A stretch of DNA of 64,000 bases from assembly GCA_029974595.1 (NCBI GenBank), contig JARKRC010000027.1, forward strand, positions 248,001 to 312,000, written 5' to 3'. This DNA is from Ereboglobus sp. (GTDB taxonomy: Bacteria; Verrucomicrobiota; Verrucomicrobiia; Opitutales; Opitutaceae). The notes below the pieces were generated by a model, which was not told the DNA's origin, did no database searches, and saw nothing but the letters and a program-made list of their open reading frames with translations. Numbering within the stretch: position 1 is the first letter of the stretch; each line of letters begins with the position of its first letter. This document shows, one piece after another, positions 61,201 to 64,000 of this stretch. A program made the translations under genes and the position numbers.

Positions 61201-64000
61201 CCTTGCGAGGGCACGACATGGAACAAAATCATCCTTCCGGGTGATAACGACCGCCCCATCGGCACAGAGCTTGGCATCTATCAGTTCAACACCACCAAAA
61301 ACATCACCCTGACCACGTCCGGCGGCGCGGCATCCGGTGTGCGCATGACCATGTCGCTCGTTTGCACGGCTACCAATAGCCGCCCTGAACCCAGCCGCAT
61401 TAATCCGACGATAGCGACCCCAATCCTGGGTCCCTCCGATTTGATGAGCAGCACCTGGCGCATCTACGATGGCGGTAACGCGACCCTCCTTGAATTCACC
61501 GGCCTGCCCCCCGCCGCGCACTATCTCGTGTATGGCTACGGTTCCACCAACAACACGGGAGAAGGCGTGCGTGTTAACATTCCGGCTGCCAACAGCCCGA
61601 GTTCCATCATGACATGGTTCGAGACATCCGCCAACGCCGACGCCTCTGTGTTTGTCCAAACCGGCGACACCATTTCGCCCCGCAATCCCGCGCCGGTGGA
61701 AGTGTTGTCCAAGAACGCCTCCAACGTAGGCACAACATGGGGCCTCGTGCACGTTGTCGTTGACAGCACCGGCAACCTCACCGTCAGCACCGGCCTGAAC
61801 GAAAACAACAAACAATACGTCACCGGCTTCCAAGTCATCCCCTACCCGAAAGCCGCCATCACCACGCAACCCGACGCGACAACCTTCGCCGTCGTTGGCG
61901 AAACCGCCACGCTCGAAGTCATCGCGCGCAGTGTCGTTACGGGTGCAAGCGACAACATCACCTACCAATGGCGCAAAGGCGGCGTTCCTATCAACACCGC
62001 CGAAAGTCCCAGCGCCAACACCGACGCCCTCATCATCGCCGACGCGCAACTCGCGGATAGCGGCAGCTACGACGTCGTCATCACCAACCATGGCGGCAGC
62101 GTCATCAGCGACGCCTGCCAGCTCACGGTCAGCGGTGCCGCCGCCGACTCAGAGCCCGCCATCACCGCCCAACCCGTCTCGACGATTACCAATGCCGGCG
62201 ACTCCATCACGCTTTCCGTGACCGCCACCGGCGGTGCACTTTCCTACCAATGGTATAAGGACGGCGTGCTCCTCAGCGGCGAAACCGGTGCCACCCTCAC
62301 TATCGCGAATCCGATGGCAGCCGACGCCGGCAGCTACCACGTCGTCGTCACCAACTCGCTCGGCGAGGCGACCAGCACCACGGTCACCGTGACGGTTGAA
62401 AGCAGCACGCCAGCCGGGGCGGTGTTCATAAAAATGTCGCGCGACAGCTCGACGCAACCGGGCGTGACACTGACGACATCGGACACGATGAGCATCGCCG
62501 TCCAAGGCAGCGGCTGGAATTACAGCGCCGCCGCACGCTACGACGGCACTGTTTGGAACAAAATCCTGATGCCCAACTCCGCCGATTCGATTAACTCCAA
62601 CTCCACTGGTGTAAACGGGACCTTCCGTGTGAAAACAGCCGACGGCATCAGCTTGTTCACACCTTCTGGCGCAGCAACGGCTGCCACGCTCTCCATCGAC
62701 ATCGTCATCGCCGACCGCGATGGCAATACCACGCGCATGGAACCCAACTACTGCACAGGGGCCACCACGGCGCTCGCGCCAAAAGGCCTCATGGAAAATG
62801 GCTGGCGCATTTATCGCGGCGGCAACTCGGCCATCTACACGTTGAACGGCCTTGCTCACAACACCCACTACATCGCCTATTTTTACGGTGCGGCTGGAGC
62901 AAACCAAGGCAGTCGCTATGTTCTTGATACTGCCAACACCGCAGTCTCCACCGCTGCCTGGGTTGAAACAATCGGTCCGGCTAACACGGAAATCTTCGCC
63001 AGCGACGGCACCAACATTGCCCCCAAGCCAGCTTCCCCCCAAGCCACCGCTGTCGTTGCCGACGAGGACAAACCATGGGGACTCTTGCATGCGATCACCG
63101 ATGCCACTGGCAAGCTGGTTTTCACCACGACAAGATCTGCCGCAGCCGGACAATATTATCAAGGCTTCCAGCTCATCCCCTATCCGAAAGCCGTCATCGA
63201 CGTTGACGTGCCATCGACACTATCCACCCCCACCGGCGGCACGACCACCATCACAATCACCGCGCTCGGCTTCGATGCCGGTGACCACCTCAGCTACCAA
63301 TGGCGCAAGGACGGCGTCGCCATCAACACCGCTGACAACCCCACCGCCAACACCGCCTCGCTCGTCATCACGGACACGCAAGACACCGACGAAGGTGATT
63401 ACGACGTCGTCATCACCAACTACGGCGGCAGCATCACCAGCGGCATTTGCACGGTTGAAACACTCGCGGGTGCCGGTGCCCCCACCATCTTCACGCAACC
63501 GGTCAACCAAACCGGCGTTGTAAACGGCACTGTTACTCTCAGCGTCGCCGCAGGCGGACAACCCCCGCTCACCTACGTCTGGCAAAAGAGCGCCAACGGC
63601 ACCGACTTCACAGACCTCGCAGACAGCAACAGCTCCTCGCGCGTCCTCGCCGGCATCGCCACCGCCGACGCTGGCTACTACCGCGTGAAAATCACCAACC
63701 CGCAGGATAGCGCCGGAGTTCTCAGCACCGCCATCACCCTCATCGTAAAACCTGTCATCATCACGCAACCCGGGAGCGCGGTCATTGCAATCGGCTCGCC
63801 CGCCACCCTCACCGTCGTGGCCGACGCTGGTCTCGCCACCGCGCCCTTCGCGCCCACCTATCAATGGCAACTCGACGGCACCGACATCCCCGGAGCCACC
63901 AGCGCGAGCTACACCATCCCCTCCTTCGCCGCTGGCGATGCCGGCGCCTACACCGTCACCGTTACCAACGCCGCTGGCGCCACCACCAGCGAGGCCGCCA
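52204..64000 (+). CDS. giant multidomain surface protein with pectin methylesterase domain, 3' end beyond window
   Basis: One frame stays open from ATG 52204 to the window edge, at least 3932 residues. Order: signal peptide (1-31); module M1; three Ig-like domains; NHL-type propeller (about 625-980); hydrophobic anchor APSLWFLGALAALALSRV with MRKRF; a second signal peptide (1057-1086); M2; two Ig; M3; three Ig; SbsA-like Ig (about 2090-2230); CE8 pectin methylesterase (2243-2596); four Ig; M4; two Ig; M5; at least three Ig. The esterase keeps GGQDSLYAN, TTDFIYG (Asp 2406) and RFQRPWRQ, but the first catalytic Gln region reads INAVHN. An in-frame fusion of two genes is likely. Follows the receptor gene by 62 bases, with no clear ribosome site. 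Confidence 0.85.
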   Translation, partial: MKTLTKTMRVRFTCFLAAAMLLGSPGLRAADGPSVFLKLTRENRVYPPTITIDVPGKGWNYGAAAPVSGTIWNYMTRTPDAETVLNNTVPGAYVWSTGSNRELYGPDGTLSGVILNATHIVTTATTAGAEPGYGSPTITSPVLGPEGLMQRNGTWRLGHLGNFGEWEFSGLPVGADYLIYCYGGIDNANRGSKFIIQAEYSPDGVETWMETRGGGNAPCDLFAEIDGVIAPRIPVRHEILSNAAGAVGTIWGVMHTKVSAAGKVAVRAGMMSGGYNYITGFQVVPYPKPLVVTHPEPTTTAVLDFESRIKVVAKDTTYLYEAGEIPFAFTWQVSRDDGQNWTDIEEPDPTGIYKTEIEAPGDSKDITSALIIIKSQYTDAGWYRAKITNGVGGVTYSNHSIVTVIDTPEPFYITQQPGPVTVVAGGNASLSVSVAGTPPFKFFWEKSDTPDFASSERIQTSALGNAASNTLNLTAMSKLNVGYYRARITDARQETVTPENPIYSDVVSVYVEYAKPAITPPGPQTVVPGKTVSFYGNVVNDAESYSPITSYQWQVSHDNGVTWTNVTDGGAYSGATTGTLTITGATDAQAGLYRLAVDNSITTAYGPEGGINYSDAFSLRVGEALVAHPVSVAADKAGRLYVSDDTKNVLYQFSLTSGTAVLFAGQSGVAGSADGYYAQASFNGLSGAVAGAANTIYIADTLNHTIRAVQSTGEVKTIAGSPSVSGNLDATGVAAAFTAPVSVSYDAAGNAYVADNVAHTIRRISPVNYDVTTLAGSAGNPGFVSGTTTESSLNSIARFTSPGAIVVSPVNLTVSGTTVTSGTEGPTTTIYVADTGNNVIRRILLTWYLDRDPLTNTQTRTRIQRNEVSTFAGISGVGGFEDGLATAAKFNQPSGIATYGNRLYVADTGNNAIRVIYYDSGTLKVGTVSGLPTISGYQDGPEGNNLFNQPRDISIDGEGNIYVADTGNAAVRKLSPVVSSVASGTTATYTYSAATMVFSQGTTPTHSGTDSSGSGSNVPPLPPAGYGDGGGAPSLWFLGALAALALSRVPGMRKRFMKIKALFCLGIAGVLGVAVAPAPTARAADAPAVFLKLSGQGGTAGDAPTTADTTTIAAPGNGWTYGAAAKYPGTTWNVFKMPATADCENFSTVIGVNAYISINNIALTAPDGTASPVRLTASLDSTAVNNKRGEPGYNNVTSDTVLGPAALMATGRAWNIYYGSNRTVWELTGLAQNTHYLAYCYGATHDTKGARYIIPAEYNPVTSGSAWFDTHGGDGTVANVFVNIGGVIAPRDPAPLSVPANTAPNIGTTWGVLHAKTDATGKLVVRTSPNAQNKQAINAFQIVPYPKATIITQPAAPAPVAIGGGVTFTVTATGFDAADLLTYQWRKNGTDIAPATNATAITASLSLTALQLVDNDDNYDVVVTNYGGSVTSSQVAPSVVAGNVAPSISALTSSQAAFAGASLTLSVTASGFPLPSYQWYKDGVAIPGATSSTYTIDNIDGADAGDYTVVIDNGIGSPVTSNPVTITIATPPAVFVKLHYDQSSSPGVMLTTPSTITINEQGSGWPYSGAAPYPGTTWNKILRPNSADMIPASVPTGAYPGTIGAVSTLITANNIALFSPDGTASGVKFTAQVHINGLEGDRQEPNSGYISGYNETLMPAAVVNSLWRLIIGTNTFTFTFSDLPPQRNYLIYFYGALNNGNARFDLAPANVLDTGATWVGLKALDTAGTHVFAVDAGTGNIAPVPAAIPNDETKNYNKPWGLLPVKTDASGQLAISAARFDGNTYVGGFQLIPYPNATIITQPPAAATVTKDNDITLTVIAAGFDASDPLIYQWRKDGVAIDTTANSTAATPALTLYSVPLADDGSIYDVVITNRGGKTTSGVTVLTVSESNIAPVIIIQPVQQTATTTGSASFTVSANGTSPLTYTWQKSTTGIADADFSNIDSAANPTAATPTLSLAGITTADAAYYRVKISNGTLPDAISDAMPLIVTPVITTAPVAGIVSAGAATTLTVVADIGVITAAPFTPTYVWKRNGTVVTDDAGAGISGATTATLSFTNFAAASSDYYTVTVYNDAGSVTTAAVYLGIPSTQSITRAPATASTGIAIDQQLRLVFPSMPKIGRTGKITIHDADGDAVVATIDVSQFTTFTLWSATIKNAAARTVQGRDYAYMPVAVYGNEIWITLSPTQRLSYGKTYYVNMEAGTLLDSTGAAVPAITGTTAWSFSTKASGPATPTATTGPTTITVGLDGTGDFATIQGASDWIPQSNTLPRTILVKPGVYHDAVVIAQNRNFVTLRGDGASRIDTVISYPYAAEASNGMGSNERSVGTLRVDCDDVNVRNLTVDCEAHLARAENGAPAYPGPINAVHNTAKRLVYENVLIKGGQDSLYANAGIAHFRDCEIWGTTDFIYGSAMSVFDQCDIVSLGGGWVTAPATAYDNPYGYVFLNCRFIKGRISTGHPSDVPAASIRFQRPWRQDGMTAVINCQLDDHISVKGWDDWGNGSGNTCRAREYGSTLIAGGDAPTIAQRQAAGAYWLNTIDPDYTNGMEGTNPLIDGAGQANRIPANVDPADYTLDAIYGHAYYNLGTWRPSITPRIDTQPVEQNITAGDTLTLTVGVADVYPAPTIQWYRDDVAIDGATSATLNLTNAQAANGGSYYAILTNSAGSVRTTPVTVTVTGGGTDTAPSITTQPAQQTALATGNATFTVAAAGTPPLVYSWQFSNTGTNAADFAPIASSNTNALTLTGVTTADAGYYRVTVSNGTPPAVTSDGAPLIIAPVITTQPTGGEYTTGTNITLTVAADTGLTVAPFAPGYLWYKGTQAIATATNASYTITGVQETDSGNYHVVVSNIAGSGTSAIAALTVTNGGTPSTETPVIASQPVSQITAAGAPVTLSVNATGGALSYQWFKDGALLAGETGSTLTIASPTAANAGSYYVEITNASGTAASTTVTLTVETGAAAPAVFLNMTTDRAANGAAALTAAATMSIAAPGSGWNYSAAAPCEGTTWNKIILPGDNDRPIGTELGIYQFNTTKNITLTTSGGAASGVRMTMSLVCTATNSRPEPSRINPTIATPILGPSDLMSSTWRIYDGGNATLLEFTGLPPAAHYLVYGYGSTNNTGEGVRVNIPAANSPSSIMTWFETSANADASVFVQTGDTISPRNPAPVEVLSKNASNVGTTWGLVHVVVDSTGNLTVSTGLNENNKQYVTGFQVIPYPKAAITTQPDATTFAVVGETATLEVIARSVVTGASDNITYQWRKGGVPINTAESPSANTDALIIADAQLADSGSYDVVITNHGGSVISDACQLTVSGAAADSEPAITAQPVSTITNAGDSITLSVTATGGALSYQWYKDGVLLSGETGATLTIANPMAADAGSYHVVVTNSLGEATSTTVTVTVESSTPAGAVFIKMSRDSSTQPGVTLTTSDTMSIAVQGSGWNYSAAARYDGTVWNKILMPNSADSINSNSTGVNGTFRVKTADGISLFTPSGAATAATLSIDIVIADRDGNTTRMEPNYCTGATTALAPKGLMENGWRIYRGGNSAIYTLNGLAHNTHYIAYFYGAAGANQGSRYVLDTANTAVSTAAWVETIGPANTEIFASDGTNIAPKPASPQATAVVADEDKPWGLLHAITDATGKLVFTTTRSAAAGQYYQGFQLIPYPKAVIDVDVPSTLSTPTGGTTTITITALGFDAGDHLSYQWRKDGVAINTADNPTANTASLVITDTQDTDEGDYDVVITNYGGSITSGICTVETLAGAGAPTIFTQPVNQTGVVNGTVTLSVAAGGQPPLTYVWQKSANGTDFTDLADSNSSSRVLAGIATADAGYYRVKITNPQDSAGVLSTAITLIVKPVIITQPGSAVIAIGSPATLTVVADAGLATAPFAPTYQWQLDGTDIPGATSASYTIPSFAAGDAGAYTVTVTNAAGATTSEAA
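52300..53070 (+). repeat. unrecognised ~260-residue module, copy M1 of the giant protein
   Basis: Opens with PSVFLKL, contains GKGWNYGAAAPVSGTIWN, an EPGYGSP block, LGPEGLMQRNGTWRL, YLIYCYGGIDN, GTIWGVMHTKVSAAGKVAV and closes with GFQVVPYPK. All these blocks recur in M2-M5. Probably a beta-rich binding or spacer domain; no known family recognised. Confidence 0.8.
54076..55140 (+). other. NHL-type beta-propeller region of the giant protein
   Basis: Repeated units with IYVADTGNNVIRRI, LYVADTGNNAIRVIYY, IYVADTGNAAVRKLS and intervening AGSxGxxGFxDG phrases, as in NHL repeats that form propellers and often bind ligands or partners. At least five blades are visible. Confidence 0.8.
55261..55461 (+). 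other. in-frame junction: C-terminal anchor followed by a second signal peptide
   Basis: Residues encoded at 55279-55371 read as a tripartite sorting tail: GYGDGGGAPS, a hydrophobic stretch WFLGALAALAL, then basic VPGMRKRF. The next codon, ATG 55372, opens a typical signal peptide (KIKALFCLGIAGVLGVAVAP, cleavage near ARAAD). No stop codon separates them. Confidence 0.7.
55462..56244 (+). repeat. unrecognised module, copy M2
   Basis: Same block order as M1: APAVFLKL, GNGWTYGAAAKYPGTTWN, GEPGYNN, LGPAALM with WNIYYGSN, YLAYCYGATHDTKGARYI, IAPRDPAP, GTTWGVLHAKTDATGKLVV, FQIVPYPK. Directly follows the second signal peptide. Confidence 0.8.
56794..57591 (+). repeat. unrecognised module, copy M3
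   Basis: PPAVFVKL, GSGWPYSGAAPYPGTTWNKI, ALFSPDGTASGVKFTAQV, QEPNSGY, WRLIIGTN, YLIYFYGALNNGNARF, WGLLPVKTDASGQLAI, GFQLIPYPN. Slightly longer than the other copies. Confidence 0.8.
58930..59990 (+). other. CE8 pectin methylesterase domain of the giant protein
   Basis: Starts ITVGLDGTGDFATIQGASDW, the usual CE8 opening, and runs through ILVKPGVYHDAVVI, NVLIKGGQDSLYANAG, FRDCEIWGTTDFIYGSA and RFQRPWRQDGMTAVI. The catalytic Asp (TTDFIYG) and Arg are kept. The segment where CE8 enzymes have HQAVAL reads GPINAVHNTA, so one catalytic Gln may be replaced by Asn. Confidence 0.85.
61081..61851 (+). repeat. unrecognised module, copy M4
   Basis: PAVFLNM, GSGWNYSAAAPCEGTTWNKI, SRPEPSRI, LGPSDLMSSTWRIYDGGN, YLVYGYGSTNNTGEGVRV, ISPRNPAP, GTTWGLVHVVVDSTGNLTV, GFQVIPYPK. 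Confidence 0.8.
62410..63189 (+). repeat. unrecognised module, copy M5
   Basis: GAVFIKM, GSGWNYSAAARYDGTVWNKI, SLFTPSGAATAATLSI, MEPNYC, PKGLMENGWRIYRGGN, YIAYFYGAAGANQGSRYV, WGLLHAITDATGKLVF, GFQLIPYPK. Confidence 0.8.

Overview
The window looks like chromosome of a GC-rich verrucomicrobium, most likely family Opitutaceae. This rests on gene content rather than on any database hit: chlamydial-type polymorphic membrane repeats in an autotransporter (PVC superphylum), many TonB-dependent and plant-polysaccharide genes, weak Shine-Dalgarno sequences, and several short intergenic palindromes of the kind seen scattered in such genomes. No rRNA, tRNA, CRISPR array, prophage or intact insertion sequence was seen.

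Layout. (1) 1-8.4 kb: housekeeping genes (end of a DAHP synthase, HIT protein, TrpG/PabA, PAP2 phosphatase, tRNA hydroxylase TrhP, a solitary D12 adenine methylase overlapping purU, sufS and sufU). (2) 8.55-12.9 kb: a 1453-residue autotransporter with Pmp-like repeats. (3) 13.2-26.3 kb: a self-contained import locus, exbB-exbD-exbD-tonB-TPR-two coiled-coil proteins-periplasmic amino-acid-type binding protein-secreted double OsmC protein-decayed DUF1847 gene-two permeases-ATPase-TonB-dependent receptor. A structured leader with two tandem hairpins lies before exbB and again before the receptor, so the two ends appear to share post-transcriptional control. (4) 26.5-41 kb: mostly minus-strand genes, including a FAD oxidase, CinA domain, TolB, Mrp, TatC, and a tightly overlapping redox cluster (three DUF2249-like domains, His-rich membrane protein, MIP18 protein, Cys-rich miniprotein), then a prolyl oligopeptidase, an EamA transporter and an alginate-lyase-fold protein. 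(5) 41-64 kb: a pectin-utilisation locus with GH28 polygalacturonase, GH95 fucosidase/galactosidase, a LacI regulator, a CE12-CE8 double esterase, a large TonB-dependent receptor and a giant surface protein.

The giant reading frame opens at 52204 and has no stop before the window ends (at least 3932 residues). It carries five copies of a roughly 260-residue module I do not recognise, about 16 Ig-like domains, an NHL-type propeller and a pectin methylesterase domain. It also contains, in frame at about residue 1057, what looks like the C-terminal membrane anchor of one protein followed directly by the signal peptide of another. No susD-like gene is present, so this protein may act as the surface-binding partner of the receptor.

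A near-perfect 26-bp inverted repeat between the divergent GH28 and GH95 genes contains TGCGACAATGCGC. The same core recurs before the pectin-locus receptor and, less well, before the double esterase, which suggests an operator for the LacI-type regulator. In the inferred pathway, outside enzymes de-esterify and cut pectin, the receptor imports oligomers with TonB energy, and GH28/GH95 trim them.
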